Notes: a model not told the origin generated them from the sequence alone. Positions 51,391-61,143 are shown, numbered from the stretch's first letter. The stretch: 64,000 bases of DNA from RGIG5327 sp045612485 (GCA_045612485.1 JAZKZE010000121.1:10125-74124), one strand, 5' to 3'. A program made the numbers and translations.

Positions 51391-52737
51391 ATGAGCAATG
51401 AAAAAGAAATACTTGCAGAAAAGAGTCTGAAATATCACAGCACCCCTGCCCCCGGCAAACTGTCGGTCGTCCCCTCCAAACCCTGCGCCACCCAGGAAGA
51501 ACTTTCCCTTGCCTATACCCCCGGTGTGGCAGTTCCCTGTATGGAGATCCATAAAGATGTGGAAAAAAGTTTTCTTTATACCAACCGTTCCAACTGTGTT
51601 GCCGTGGTAAGTGACGGTACAGCCGTTCTGGGACTGGGCAATATCGGTCCGGAAGCAGGTATGCCTGTCATGGAAGGAAAAGCAGTTCTTTTCAAACGCT
51701 TTGCCGATATTGATGCTGTCGCCCTGTGCCTCTCCCATGTTCACGGGGAGGACGGCAAAACCGATCCGGAAAAAGTCATTACAGTAACGCAGGCACTGGA
51801 ACCCTCTTTCGGCGGTATCAATCTGGAAGATATCGGGGCACCCGGCTGTTTCAAAGTGGAAAGAGCTTTGAAAAAAGCCATGAATATTCCCGTATTCCAT
51901 GATGACCAGCACGGAACAGCCATCATCTCTCTGGCAGGGATCCTCAATGCTCTCAAGATCATCGGTAAAAAGATCGAAGAATGTAAATTTGTGGTCAACG
52001 GTGCCGGAGCCGCCGGACTGGCATGCAGCCGTTTTTATCTGACAGGCGGCGCAAAACTGGAAAATATGACCCTCTGCGACATTAATGGAGTCCTTCATAC
52101 CGGCCGTACCGATTTGAGCGAAGAACAGAAACTTTTTGCAAAAGACACCCCCATGCGCACCCTCGCAGAAGCGATCAGGGGCGCAGATATTTTCCTGGGA
52201 TTTTCCGCACCCAACTGCGTTACTGCGGAAATGGTGAAAAGCATGAACCGGGATGCCATCGTTTTTGCCATGGCAAATCCCACTCCGGAGATCTTCCCCG
52301 ATGTTGCCATCGCCGCCGGAGCCAGGATCGCCGGTACCGGCAGAAGTGACTATCCCAATCAGCTGAACAATGTTCTGGGATTCCCGGGCATCTTCCGCGG
52401 TGCATTGGATGTGCGTGCCAGCGACATCAATGAAGAGATGAAACTTGCCGCTTCCGCAGCTCTGGCAGAACTGGCAGTGGCAGAGATCCCTGAAAATGTA
52501 AAACAGGTTCTCAAGCAGGCATATCCTGCTGACGCAGCCAAAGGAATGTTTGACAGAGCACCCGGACTTTATGCCGATATGGTCATTCCCAAACCCTTCG
52601 ACCCCAGAGTAGTACCTCATGTGGCGCGGAAAGTAGCGGAAGCCGCCATGAAATCCGGTGTTGCCCGTATTATGATCGACGATCTGGATGCTTATGAAGC
52701 AAGCGTAGCAGCAAGGATCGCAAAGGCAAACGCATAA
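51391..52737 (+). CDS. NAD(P)-dependent malic enzyme
   Basis: 448 residues. It oxidatively decarboxylates malate to pyruvate. It resembles the N-terminal MaeB-type enzyme without the phosphotransacetylase extension. Motifs: AYTPGVAVPC, the metal-site NLEDIGAPGCFKVE and FHDDQHGTA, the Rossmann motif VVNGAGAAGLACSRF, and ALDVRASDINEEM. GGAG with a seven-base spacer defines the start. It is preceded by its own promoter and may read through to panC. Confidence 0.95.
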   Translation: MSNEKEILAEKSLKYHSTPAPGKLSVVPSKPCATQEELSLAYTPGVAVPCMEIHKDVEKSFLYTNRSNCVAVVSDGTAVLGLGNIGPEAGMPVMEGKAVLFKRFADIDAVALCLSHVHGEDGKTDPEKVITVTQALEPSFGGINLEDIGAPGCFKVERALKKAMNIPVFHDDQHGTAIISLAGILNALKIIGKKIEECKFVVNGAGAAGLACSRFYLTGGAKLENMTLCDINGVLHTGRTDLSEEQKLFAKDTPMRTLAEAIRGADIFLGFSAPNCVTAEMVKSMNRDAIVFAMANPTPEIFPDVAIAAGARIAGTGRSDYPNQLNNVLGFPGIFRGALDVRASDINEEMKLAASAALAELAVAEIPENVKQVLKQAYPADAAKGMFDRAPGLYADMVIPKPFDPRVVPHVARKVAEAAMKSGVARIMIDDLDAYEASVAARIAKANA

Positions 52738-52754
52738 AAATCACCGGATAAAAC

Positions 52755-52785
52755 AGGGAAAAGGAGATAAAATCATCTTTTCCCT
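52755..52785 (+). other. Stem-loop between malic enzyme and panC
   Basis: AGGGAAAAG / CTTTTCCCT (52755-52763 / 52777-52785) around a 13-base loop. There is no T tract after it, so it is probably a processing or partial-termination element rather than a full terminator. Confidence 0.5.
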
Positions 52786-52816
52786 TCAGCAATATCTTCT
52801 ATGAAAGGACAGAAAA

Positions 52817-53665
52817 ATGAAGATCATTCACACAATAGCCGAAATGCAGCAGTACTCAAAAGAACAGCAGAGAAAAGGTAAAATCATAGGGATCGTTCCT
52901 ACCATGGGTTATCTGCACGATGGGCACCTGTCGTTGGTGGATACAGCAAGAAACAGCGGTGCGGATTGTGTGGTCGTCACCATTTTTGTCAATCCTATCC
53001 AGTTTGCCCCCAATGAAGACTTTGATAAATATCCCCGGGATCTGCAAAGAGATTGCGCTCTTCTGGAAGCAAAAAATGTGGATGCGGTATTTGCTCCTTC
53101 CGTCAAAGAGATGTATGTGGAAGAACCCACCTGTCTTGTTGTGGAAAACAAACTTTCACAAGGCCTTTGTGCAAAGACCCGTCCCACCCATTTCCAGGGG
53201 GTGACTACCGTTGTGGCAAAACTTTTCAATGCCGTCCTTCCGGATATTGCTGTTTTCGGGCAGAAAGATGCACAGCAGGCAAGAGTTTTGAAAAGAATGG
53301 TACGGGATCTCAATTTCCCCATCAAACTTGTCATCAGTCCCCTGATCCGGGAAAAAGACGGTCTTGCTTTAAGTTCCCGCAATAAGTATCTTTCTGCGGA
53401 AGAGAGGGAAAATGCCCTTGTTCTTTCCCGTTCACTGAAAGAAGCAAAAGAATCTCTGGAAGCAGGAAATACTTCCATAGATTCCGCCATTGAAACCATT
53501 AAAAACAATATTGCTGCCAAAGGCGGCAAAGTGGATTATGTGGAGTGCGTGGATTCTGAAACGCTGGAAGATGTCCGGACAAAAACCGGAAGAGAGATCA
53601 TGCTCGTGCTTGCCGCCTGTTTCGGAAGCACAAGACTTATTGATAATATCCTCTTTATTTTCTGA
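52817..53665 (+). CDS. panC: Pantothenate synthetase
   Basis: 282 residues. It condenses pantoate and beta-alanine with ATP to make pantothenate for CoA. The HIGH-type motif is MGYLHDGHLSLVD, and the KMSKS-type loop reads LALSSRNKYL. PTHFQGVTTVV and FGQKDAQQ are also diagnostic. It follows the malic enzyme by 79 bases and precedes a GNAT gene by 10. acpS, which also uses CoA, is only 5 kb away, which may be coincidental. Confidence 0.96.
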   Translation: MKIIHTIAEMQQYSKEQQRKGKIIGIVPTMGYLHDGHLSLVDTARNSGADCVVVTIFVNPIQFAPNEDFDKYPRDLQRDCALLEAKNVDAVFAPSVKEMYVEEPTCLVVENKLSQGLCAKTRPTHFQGVTTVVAKLFNAVLPDIAVFGQKDAQQARVLKRMVRDLNFPIKLVISPLIREKDGLALSSRNKYLSAEERENALVLSRSLKEAKESLEAGNTSIDSAIETIKNNIAAKGGKVDYVECVDSETLEDVRTKTGREIMLVLAACFGSTRLIDNILFIF

Positions 53666-53675
53666 AAGGACTGCA

Positions 53676-54146
53676 ATGAGTATAGAGATCCGTAAAGCGG
53701 AAGCCACAGAAAAAGATATTGAACTACTGACCTCTCTGCGTATGCAGATGCGTGCAGAAAGGGAGGAAGTTCCCCCGCCGGAAAATATGGAACGTTTCAG
53801 GGAACAGGTGAGAGAATATTTTGCCGCATCCCTTGCAAAAGGTTCATTCTGTTCCTTTCTGCTCTTTGATGACGGAAAACCGGCTGCATGCAGCGGTCTC
53901 TGCATTGAACGGCACCCACCCTCCTATTCCGATCCGGAAGGGTATTTTGGTTACATCACCAATATGTTTACCGTAAAAGAGTTCCGGGGCAAAGGCTATG
54001 CAAGACTTCTTCTGGATGAGATCAGAAAAGAAGCGGTCAGATGCCATTGCGGCAAACTTATGCTCAATGCCTCCAGTATGGGCAAACCCCTCTATGAAAA
54101 ATACGGATTCAGAGAGGTGGCAAACGAAATGGTGCTGTTTCTTTGA
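53676..54146 (+). CDS. GNAT-family N-acetyltransferase
   Basis: 156 residues from the ATG at 53676, which has GAAAGGA upstream; the longer open frame running into panC is not coding. The acetyl-CoA loop reads VKEFRGKGYARLLLDEI (the Q/RxxGxG/A pattern), with a preceding strand YITNMFTV and a C-terminal YEKYGFREV. The substrate is unknown. It is translationally close to panC (10 bases) and ends before a stem-loop terminator. Confidence 0.88.
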   Translation: MSIEIRKAEATEKDIELLTSLRMQMRAEREEVPPPENMERFREQVREYFAASLAKGSFCSFLLFDDGKPAACSGLCIERHPPSYSDPEGYFGYITNMFTVKEFRGKGYARLLLDEIRKEAVRCHCGKLMLNASSMGKPLYEKYGFREVANEMVLFL

Positions 54147-54177
54147 AATTCTGTCAGAAAGCATGATACCATCTGAA

Positions 54178-54225
54178 ACCGGGAGTCCTGTATTTCCAGT
54201 ACTCCCGGTATTCCCTGTGTTTTTT
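54178..54225 (+). terminator. Probable terminator after panC-GNAT
   Basis: ACCGGGAGT / ACTCCCGGT (54178-54186 / 54201-54209), extended inside by CTG/CAG. T6 occurs about ten bases after the stem, so the T tract is distant and efficiency uncertain. Confidence 0.6.
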
Positions 54226-54279
54226 CACCTTTTTCTCCCTGTTTTTTTCTTTTTTTTCCCTTTTCTTTCCTGTAAGAGA

Positions 54280-54308
54280 TTGAAAAAAAGTCTATGTTAT
54301 GCTATTGT
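54280..54308 (+). promoter_or_regulatory. Promoter of pilT-FHA/MoxR-DUF58-transglutaminase run
   Basis: TTGAAA (54280-54285), 17 bases, TATTGT (54303-54308), 46 bases upstream of the pilT ATG. Confidence 0.6.
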
Positions 54309-54354
54309 AGCACCGTAATTCATTTTAAATAACCCAGGACAATGGAGAAAAGTT

Positions 54355-55446
54355 ATGCCGGCAATTGATGTATACTTGGAATATATGATGCAGATCAAAG
54401 CATCAGACTTGCACATGAGCAGTAATCACCCCGTGGCATACCGTGTGGACGGTGAGATCGTCTTTACAGAAACGGAACCCATGCAGAGTGATTACATCCA
54501 CCAGATCGCTTTTGAGATCATGCCGGAAAGAAACCGGAAACAGTTTACAGACTGCAATGACGCCGACCTTGCGTACGCATTGCCCACCGGCGACCGTTTC
54601 CGTGTAAACGTATTCCGTGACCTGAATGGTGTAGGGATCGTCGCCCGTATCATTCCTGCAGATATCCTCACCTTTGAACAGCTGAACCTGCCGCCGGTAT
54701 GTGCGGAACTGTGTACCCTCAATAAAGGACTTGTGCTTGTTACCGGTCCTACCGGAAGCGGAAAGTCCACCACGCTTGCCGCCATGGTGGACTATATCAA
54801 CCGGCACCGTACCGACCATATCATCACAGTTGAAGACCCTGTGGAATTCGTGCATCCCAGCCGGAAATGTCTGGTAAATCACCGTGAAATCGGACGCCAT
54901 ACCAACAGCTTCGCCTCCGCCCTGCGTGCTGCCCTCCGTGAAGACCCGGATATCGTGCTGGTGGGGGAAATGCGAGACCTGGAAACTGTGGAAATCGCTA
55001 TTGAAACTGCTGAAACAGGACACCTTGTGTTCGGTACACTGCATACCACTACAGCGTACAGTACCGTCAACCGTGTTATCCAGCAGTTCCCTGCCACCCG
55101 TCAGGATCAGATCCGGCAGATGCTTGCCGACTCCCTCCGCGGAGTTATCGCCCAGACCCTCTGTAAAAGAAAGGGAAAAGGCCGTATTGCCGCATTGGAG
55201 ATCCTGCGTGTGACTTCCGCTGTATCCAACCTTATCCGAGAGTCCAAGATCTATCAGATCCCCTCCGTCATCCAGACCGGGCAGAAATTGGGGATGTGTA
55301 CACTCAACGACTCTCTTCTGGATGTGGTCAAACGTGGGATCGTGGCTCCGGAAGAAGCTCTCTTCAAAGCCATTGACCGAGCCGACCTGATGAACATGTT
55401 CAATGAAAATGACATTGAATACGAAAATCTCATTGATGAGATGTGA
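54355..55446 (+). CDS. pilT: PilT-like type IV pilus retraction ATPase
   Basis: 363 residues. N-terminal PAS-like domain (SDLHMSSNHPVAYRVDG), Walker A GPTGSGKST at residues 131-139, the Asp box EDPVEFVH, Walker B PDIVLVGEMRD, the His box TGHLVFGTLHTTTA, and the PilT-type AVSNLIRESK matching the AIRNLIRE motif that marks retraction ATPases. No other pilus genes are in the window, so the pilus itself, if present, is encoded elsewhere. It leads into the FHA-MoxR gene after 27 bases and may be co-transcribed. Confidence 0.93.
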   Translation: MPAIDVYLEYMMQIKASDLHMSSNHPVAYRVDGEIVFTETEPMQSDYIHQIAFEIMPERNRKQFTDCNDADLAYALPTGDRFRVNVFRDLNGVGIVARIIPADILTFEQLNLPPVCAELCTLNKGLVLVTGPTGSGKSTTLAAMVDYINRHRTDHIITVEDPVEFVHPSRKCLVNHREIGRHTNSFASALRAALREDPDIVLVGEMRDLETVEIAIETAETGHLVFGTLHTTTAYSTVNRVIQQFPATRQDQIRQMLADSLRGVIAQTLCKRKGKGRIAALEILRVTSAVSNLIRESKIYQIPSVIQTGQKLGMCTLNDSLLDVVKRGIVAPEEALFKAIDRADLMNMFNENDIEYENLIDEM

Positions 55447-55473
55447 TAAATTTTTGCAGGGGAATATTGCCAG

Positions 55474-56817
55474 ATGATAACGGATAAAGAAAGTTCTTCC
55501 GTATATACCGGAACCGATTTTCCCACGCTGACGATCCAGGAAGCGGGGACAACAAGGGAAGCGGTTCTGGATCAACCACTTTTTACCATCGGCAGGGGCG
55601 GTCATTGCCATATCGTCATGGACGATACCAATGTATCCCGGCACCATGCGGAACTCCGGAAAAAAGATGACAACTGGATCATCACCGACCTCAACAGTGC
55701 CAATGGTACTTTTGTAAATACTCTTCCTGTTTCCTCCCAGACTCTGAAACACATGGATATCATTCAGATAGGCGGGGCGATGCTGGTATTCAATGATCCC
55801 CATACTCCCGCCGCAGGGGAAGCGGAAAAATGGAACAATGAAGATGATGCAGAGGCTTCAGCCTTCAATTTTGAATCCATGAAAAGAGTCATCCACCGCC
55901 TGGAAGAAAATATTGCAAAGGTATTCAAAGGCAATCAGGGAGTGATCCGGGATCTTATTGTATGCCTTATGGCAGACGGTCACCTGCTGCTGGAGGATGC
56001 TCCCGGTGTGGGAAAAAGTCTTCTGGCACAGACTTTGGCAAAAAGTGTGCAATCCCAGTATAAAAGAATACAGTTCACCCCGGATATGCTCCCTTCGGAC
56101 ATTACGGGAATGAATATTTATGATGATGCCAAAAAGGAGTTCCGTTTTCTTCCCGGTCCGATTTTCGGTAATGTGATCCTTGCGGACGAGATCAACAGAA
56201 CCACACCCCGTACCCAGGCAAGTCTTCTGGAGTGTATGTCGGAATCTGCGGTAACACTGGACGGGAAAAGTCATGTTCTTCCCAAACCCTTCTTTGTCAT
56301 CGCCACCCAGAATCCCGGGGATTATCACGGCACTTACCCGCTTCCGGAACCCCAGCTTGACCGTTTTCTTATGCGTCTGAGTATCGGCTATCCCTCCATT
56401 GAAGCGGAAAAAGAGATCCTGACAAGTCAAATGTCCGGACAGGTTCTGAGCCATATTTCCTATGTGATACGGGGCAATGACGTGATCCGCTGTCAGGCAC
56501 TTGTGCGTACAGTAAAGGTTTCCGATGCCATAAAGGATTATATCGTAAAAATTGCAGATGCAACAAGGCATCATGATGCCCTTGTAAACGGTATAAGTCC
56601 CCGTGCCACTCTTGCCCTGATGCGTTCCTCCCAGAGTCTTGCCGCTTACAACGGCAGAAATTATGTGACTCCGCAGGATGTGAGAAACATGCTCAAACCG
56701 GTATTCAGTCACAGACTGTGTCTGAAACTGAAAGCAAAGACTCAATGGAAGAGTGTGGATGATCTTCTGGATAAAATCGCAGAAGGAATAAAACTCAAAA
56801 ACGAGGATATTCTCTAA
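55474..56817 (+). CDS. FHA domain fused to MoxR AAA+ ATPase
   Basis: 447 residues. Residues about 18-108 are a forkhead-associated domain that binds phosphothreonine: GR at 40-41, SRHH at 55-58, SANGT at 75-79. The rest is a MoxR-family AAA+ ATPase: Walker A APGVGKS at 176-182, Walker B NVILADE with Asp238/Glu239, then MLPSDITG and PEPQLDRFLMRLSIGYPS. MoxR proteins act as chaperones for partner proteins, usually with VWA domains. An N-terminal FHA suggests control by Ser/Thr phosphorylation. It directly precedes the DUF58 gene with no spacer. Confidence 0.9.
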   Translation: MITDKESSSVYTGTDFPTLTIQEAGTTREAVLDQPLFTIGRGGHCHIVMDDTNVSRHHAELRKKDDNWIITDLNSANGTFVNTLPVSSQTLKHMDIIQIGGAMLVFNDPHTPAAGEAEKWNNEDDAEASAFNFESMKRVIHRLEENIAKVFKGNQGVIRDLIVCLMADGHLLLEDAPGVGKSLLAQTLAKSVQSQYKRIQFTPDMLPSDITGMNIYDDAKKEFRFLPGPIFGNVILADEINRTTPRTQASLLECMSESAVTLDGKSHVLPKPFFVIATQNPGDYHGTYPLPEPQLDRFLMRLSIGYPSIEAEKEILTSQMSGQVLSHISYVIRGNDVIRCQALVRTVKVSDAIKDYIVKIADATRHHDALVNGISPRATLALMRSSQSLAAYNGRNYVTPQDVRNMLKPVFSHRLCLKLKAKTQWKSVDDLLDKIAEGIKLKNEDIL

Positions 56818-58065
56818 ATGGGCTTTTTTGCGGTACCCACAAAAAAGGGGCTGCTTTTCCTTTTTCTTGCTGCAATGGCAACAGGGGTGGCCTTTATGAA
56901 TTCCGGGCTTGTCACAGCATTGACGGCGGCGGGATTTGTTTCTTTGTGTGTCCCGGCTTATATCATGGCACATTTCTGTCTTACCGGGATTACCTTGAAA
57001 AGAACATTTCCCAAAGACGGACAGATCGGAAAGATCCTCTATTCGGAGATCACTGTGCAAAACCCTCTTCCCCTTTTCCGTCACACCTGTACGGTAACGG
57101 AGGAACTTCCTTTTGCAGAAAAAAAGATTTTTACTGTCCCGGCATTGCGTCCGGGAGAGCTTTTTACCTTATCCTGTCCCCGCATAGCGGAAAAAAGAGG
57201 GGAATACAATGTGGAAAAGATCGTTTTATCCTCCGGGGATCCGCTGGGGCTTTTCCGGAAAAAAAAGGTATTCAAAGCTCCCTGTGTCGTCCAGATCCTG
57301 CCGCAGAGCATTCCGCTGGCATCCCTGGCAGGAACTGTAGGCAGAGGGGGGCTTACGGATTCTGAAGGAAGAAATCTGGGACGCGCCGGTCAGGGGAAAG
57401 ATTTTTTCGGAGTACGGCCATACCGTATCGGAGATGAAGTAAGACACATCCATTGGAAATCCACTGCGGCAAAAGGTACTCTTATGGTAAAAGAGTTTGA
57501 AGCATCTGCAGTTGATCAGATCGTGATACTTCTGGATACGGAAAAAAAGCAGATAAGCAGAGAACCATCAGACAACAATTTTGAATTTCTTATCAGCTGT
57601 GCCGCCTCTATTACGGATTATTTAAGTAAAAAATACTGTCATCTGTCTTTTATTGCGGCAGACGGGGACGGATATTTCCATCATTTCGGAGGAGATGCCG
57701 CTTCCGTCAAAGGCAAAATACAGCTTGCCCTGACTCTTTTACAGGGAGGAAAAATCAGTCTTGCAGAAAGTCTGGCAGCATCCGCAGAATACGTCAAACC
57801 TGCCTCCATTGTATTTCTGCTTACCATGTCTACGGACAAAATACCCGATTACATCACTCTCTTACAGGAAAAAGACTGTTTCTGCCACTGGATCTGGGCT
57901 CCGGCGGAAAATTTTCCACCGGCGGAAGAGGATAAACCGAGAATATTGTATCCGGAAAAGGTGGAAAGTATGCTTTGCGGACTTCCGGTAAAGCCACTTA
58001 CGGCAAATTTCACCACAAAAGCAGATGAACTTCTGGAAGGCGGAAATACCTATGAAAAACTCTGA
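56818..58065 (+). CDS. DUF58 domain protein, two-TM anchor
   Basis: 415 residues. Two N-terminal TM helices (about 9-45), then an extracytoplasmic or cytoplasmic beta-rich region, then the DUF58 signature GQGKDFFGVRPYRIGDEVRHIHW with KSTAAKGTLMVKEFE. The end of the protein resembles a degenerate vWA (DQIVILLDTEKKQ). DUF58 proteins are the normal partners of MoxR ATPases. Its start abuts the FHA-MoxR stop, and its end overlaps the next gene by 14 bases, a tightly coupled trio. Confidence 0.9.
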   Translation: MGFFAVPTKKGLLFLFLAAMATGVAFMNSGLVTALTAAGFVSLCVPAYIMAHFCLTGITLKRTFPKDGQIGKILYSEITVQNPLPLFRHTCTVTEELPFAEKKIFTVPALRPGELFTLSCPRIAEKRGEYNVEKIVLSSGDPLGLFRKKKVFKAPCVVQILPQSIPLASLAGTVGRGGLTDSEGRNLGRAGQGKDFFGVRPYRIGDEVRHIHWKSTAAKGTLMVKEFEASAVDQIVILLDTEKKQISREPSDNNFEFLISCAASITDYLSKKYCHLSFIAADGDGYFHHFGGDAASVKGKIQLALTLLQGGKISLAESLAASAEYVKPASIVFLLTMSTDKIPDYITLLQEKDCFCHWIWAPAENFPPAEEDKPRILYPEKVESMLCGLPVKPLTANFTTKADELLEGGNTYEKL

Positions 58066-61000
58066 AAAAAATCTTTTCACCGGATTTTTCCGCTTTCTGA
58101 TCTCTCTTTTCCAATCCGGGGAAACCGGAAAAAAAGTGATCATTGACCGGTCAAAAATGCGGAAAAGGGAAAGCGGCAGCAAAGTACACTTTCTTTACGT
58201 TCTTCTTTTTATCTGCGGGATACTTGCCTCATTGTGGCAGCATGGAGATCCCCGGTTCACCCTCGGCATCCTTTGTGCAGTGATCCCATTTGCCTTTTTC
58301 CTCTTTGTCCCGTACAGGTTCGCCGATACGATGACAAGGCAGCTTATTTCCGCCGGGATCTTTTTCGGAGCCTGTTTTTATGCCGTTTACCGTATAAATA
58401 AACACATTCCCTTTGATCTTGTACTTGTGGAAAGTCTGATCTTATGTTCCTTTACATTCCTGATCAACTGCACAAAAAAAGACTACCGCTACCTCTTTTT
58501 CAACAGCCTTTTCCTGCTGATCTACGGAGGGCTTGTTCCAAGAAAACTCATGCTGTATATTATTCCGGCGGCCTTTTTCCTGCTTCTTGTGATCCTTCTT
58601 TGGGAAAGAGAAGAAAGTATTGCAGGGGAAGGGGAGGTCGTATTTCAGAAATACCAGAGTCCTGTACGGGGTATATTCCGCACCTGGCACATCCGTTTTT
58701 TTCATATTTTACTGGCACTTCCCGTTTTTCTCTACATTTTCAGTCTGATTCCCCTGTATGAGACAGGAAGTGAAGGTTTTTTTGAAGTATCTTTTATGAC
58801 GGAACGTACTTCCATGTTGCCGCCGGATCTGCAAAAATGGCTGAACAGGAATAAAAAGTTTGCAAAATCCCCGGACGGGGAAACAACCATTAAGAGTGAT
58901 ACTCCCGATACACACGGCAAAGAAGGTCCCAGAACCGATACGCCCACACAGAAAGGGGCTGTTGACGGTAACGGCAAAGGCGGCGGAACTCCCGGAAAGG
59001 ATCTTCTTTTTACGGCAGTACTTCCTGTAAAACTTTACCATCTGGGAGCCTTGTATGATGTTTATGACGGTACAAAATGGTCCTCCTCCAAAGAGATGAA
59101 AGAGGCTAAAATACGGGAAAATTCACTGAAAAACTATGTAAGGATCTTCCCGGTCAAGGGAAAATACGTTCTTCATAAATGGAATTCCCGTACTCTGCCC
59201 ACCCCGTTCCGTGTGACGGATATAGATCTTTACAATATGGCAGGGGGCAATTATTCCATCAGGGAAAGGCTCAGACTTTTCCGGCTGGATCATACCTCCT
59301 ATTCCGCCATGATCCCGGAAAAAACAGATTTACCGAAACTTCCTTTCCAATATACCAGTACCTCCAATCTGGCGATCCCACTTTCCATAGAGGAAAGAAA
59401 TGAAAAAAAAGAGCAGAAGAAAGATGGCGGCCCAAAGTCCCCTTCCCTTACGGTAAAAGCATACGCTTCCGTCCGGGAGATCTTTACAGAAGATTTTCTG
59501 GAAGAACAGGAAAGGAAAGCCAGGAAAAAAACTTCTGCCCCGGTAAAAAAGAAAGAACAACCCCGGGTGAAGAAAAAACAGGCCGTTTCTGCCGTACCGG
59601 CAAGACGGAAAACGGCAATAGTATTGCGTCATGAACCATCCATCGGCAGCAAAGCTGCTGTTACAGAAAAGGATCACCCTCTCCGTTTTTCTGCAAGAAT
59701 ACTGGAAAAAGATCCCTACAGAATACAGAGAGCAAAAATCTCGGCAATGGAAGATATGCCGCCTGTGAAAAAAGGTTATTTCTCCCGGAGGCACGATCAT
59801 TCGTGGCAGGAACTTGTACCTAAAACGCATTATCTGCAATTACCGCATACCCTTTCCACACGGGTTTCCGGTCTTGCCGGGATCATTACAAAGGATGCGG
59901 AGACCCCTTATCAGAAAGCAGTCGCTTTACGGGATCATCTGCGGAAAAATTACAAATATAAATTACATGCAGTAAAAACCCCGGAAGGAAAGGAAAGTAC
60001 GGAATATTTCCTTTTTGAACTTAAAGAAGGACACTGTGAATATTTTGCGGCAGCACTGACCGTTCTTGCCCGTTCAGTGGGTCTTCCGGCAAGAGTGGCA
60101 ACAGGCTTTTCACCAGGAAATTTCAATGCACTTACCAAACAGTTTGAAGTATATGAATATCATGCCCACGCATGGAGCCAGATCTATATTGCCAATGTGG
60201 GCTGGCTTACTTTTGATGCCGTTCCCCCGGGGGAAGTTATTTCAGAAACCTCTCCGGCAGGTCTGGGACTTCTGCGGGATCCATTCGGGGAAGAGTGGAA
60301 GATCACACCGCCGGAACTTACAAGCACCACTCTGGGTTATATCCGCAGTACCCTTCTTAAAGAGGCTCTGCAGCAGAGATCGGAAGAGTTGAACAATACA
60401 GTCAGAAAGATGCTGGAAAATGATAAGAATTTGAAAAATGAAGGAAAAAAACAGAAGGCAAAAGCAAAAGTCAAAGCAAAAAACACAAAGAATACTGTAC
60501 AGAACCGTCAGACAAATGTACGGGAAAGACTGAAGAACTTTTTCCGGTATTATCTGGGCAGAAATGCTGAAAAACTCTTTGCTGTTTTTAACAGCAGAAA
60601 AGCTCCTTATACCGGAATGGCATTTCTTATTTTTGCCGGCAGCTGTTTCTTCCTCTGTAAAAATCTGTTCCATTTATTCAGACTTCTGATGATCCGCCGT
60701 AAATTCAATTTTCTCATCCGTTCAGCGGCAAAAGAAAAGGAAAATGCACCGGAAAAAAGTATTCTTTGTCTTTACCGTGCCTTGCGGCTGCTTCTGTTCC
60801 TTGCCGGAATGGAACGGAAAAATAATCAGGAATTGCTTGCGTATGCCGGGGAAACCGGAAAAATGTTTACGGAAGCATGGAAAAAGAAATGGACCTCCCC
60901 GGATGAAAAAGAGTGGGAAAAGATCATGGAAAAAGGAAAAGAGTTTTCCGGAGATATATACAGCATCTTTTCCGCATTTTACTCTCTGGAGTACGGTAAT

Positions 61001-61135
61001 TCCCCTGTAACAGCCCGGGATGCCGTCTTCCTTTACGCAAAAGCGGAAAATATCTATACTTTACTGCGGGAACTGTATTCTGAAGGTTTCTTCTTTCCGG
61101 AAAAATTCTTCTTCACAGATCCCTTTTCCCGGTAA
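58052..61135 (+). CDS. Large TgpA-like membrane transglutaminase
   Basis: 1027 residues from the ATG at 58052, against about 670-750 for typical TgpA. About seven N-terminal TM helices are followed by a long exported region containing a Lys/Pro/Arg-rich, low-complexity insert near residues 455-530. The transglutaminase core has Cys662 (GHCEYF), His706 (HAHAWSQIY) and Asp722 (TFDAVPPG). A second charged linker, one TM helix and a C-terminal DUF4129-like region follow. An intact triad argues for real protease or transglutaminase activity. It overlaps DUF58 by 14 bases and ends 8 bases from convergent mutS. Confidence 0.9.
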   Translation: MKNSEKNLFTGFFRFLISLFQSGETGKKVIIDRSKMRKRESGSKVHFLYVLLFICGILASLWQHGDPRFTLGILCAVIPFAFFLFVPYRFADTMTRQLISAGIFFGACFYAVYRINKHIPFDLVLVESLILCSFTFLINCTKKDYRYLFFNSLFLLIYGGLVPRKLMLYIIPAAFFLLLVILLWEREESIAGEGEVVFQKYQSPVRGIFRTWHIRFFHILLALPVFLYIFSLIPLYETGSEGFFEVSFMTERTSMLPPDLQKWLNRNKKFAKSPDGETTIKSDTPDTHGKEGPRTDTPTQKGAVDGNGKGGGTPGKDLLFTAVLPVKLYHLGALYDVYDGTKWSSSKEMKEAKIRENSLKNYVRIFPVKGKYVLHKWNSRTLPTPFRVTDIDLYNMAGGNYSIRERLRLFRLDHTSYSAMIPEKTDLPKLPFQYTSTSNLAIPLSIEERNEKKEQKKDGGPKSPSLTVKAYASVREIFTEDFLEEQERKARKKTSAPVKKKEQPRVKKKQAVSAVPARRKTAIVLRHEPSIGSKAAVTEKDHPLRFSARILEKDPYRIQRAKISAMEDMPPVKKGYFSRRHDHSWQELVPKTHYLQLPHTLSTRVSGLAGIITKDAETPYQKAVALRDHLRKNYKYKLHAVKTPEGKESTEYFLFELKEGHCEYFAAALTVLARSVGLPARVATGFSPGNFNALTKQFEVYEYHAHAWSQIYIANVGWLTFDAVPPGEVISETSPAGLGLLRDPFGEEWKITPPELTSTTLGYIRSTLLKEALQQRSEELNNTVRKMLENDKNLKNEGKKQKAKAKVKAKNTKNTVQNRQTNVRERLKNFFRYYLGRNAEKLFAVFNSRKAPYTGMAFLIFAGSCFFLCKNLFHLFRLLMIRRKFNFLIRSAAKEKENAPEKSILCLYRALRLLLFLAGMERKNNQELLAYAGETGKMFTEAWKKKWTSPDEKEWEKIMEKGKEFSGDIYSIFSAFYSLEYGNSPVTARDAVFLYAKAENIYTLLRELYSEGFFFPEKFFFTDPFSR

Positions 61136-61143
61136 GAAAAGGT

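Noticed and set aside
52755..52785. Terminator between malic enzyme and panC
   Set aside because: The stem is good but no T tract follows; kept only as a stem-loop.
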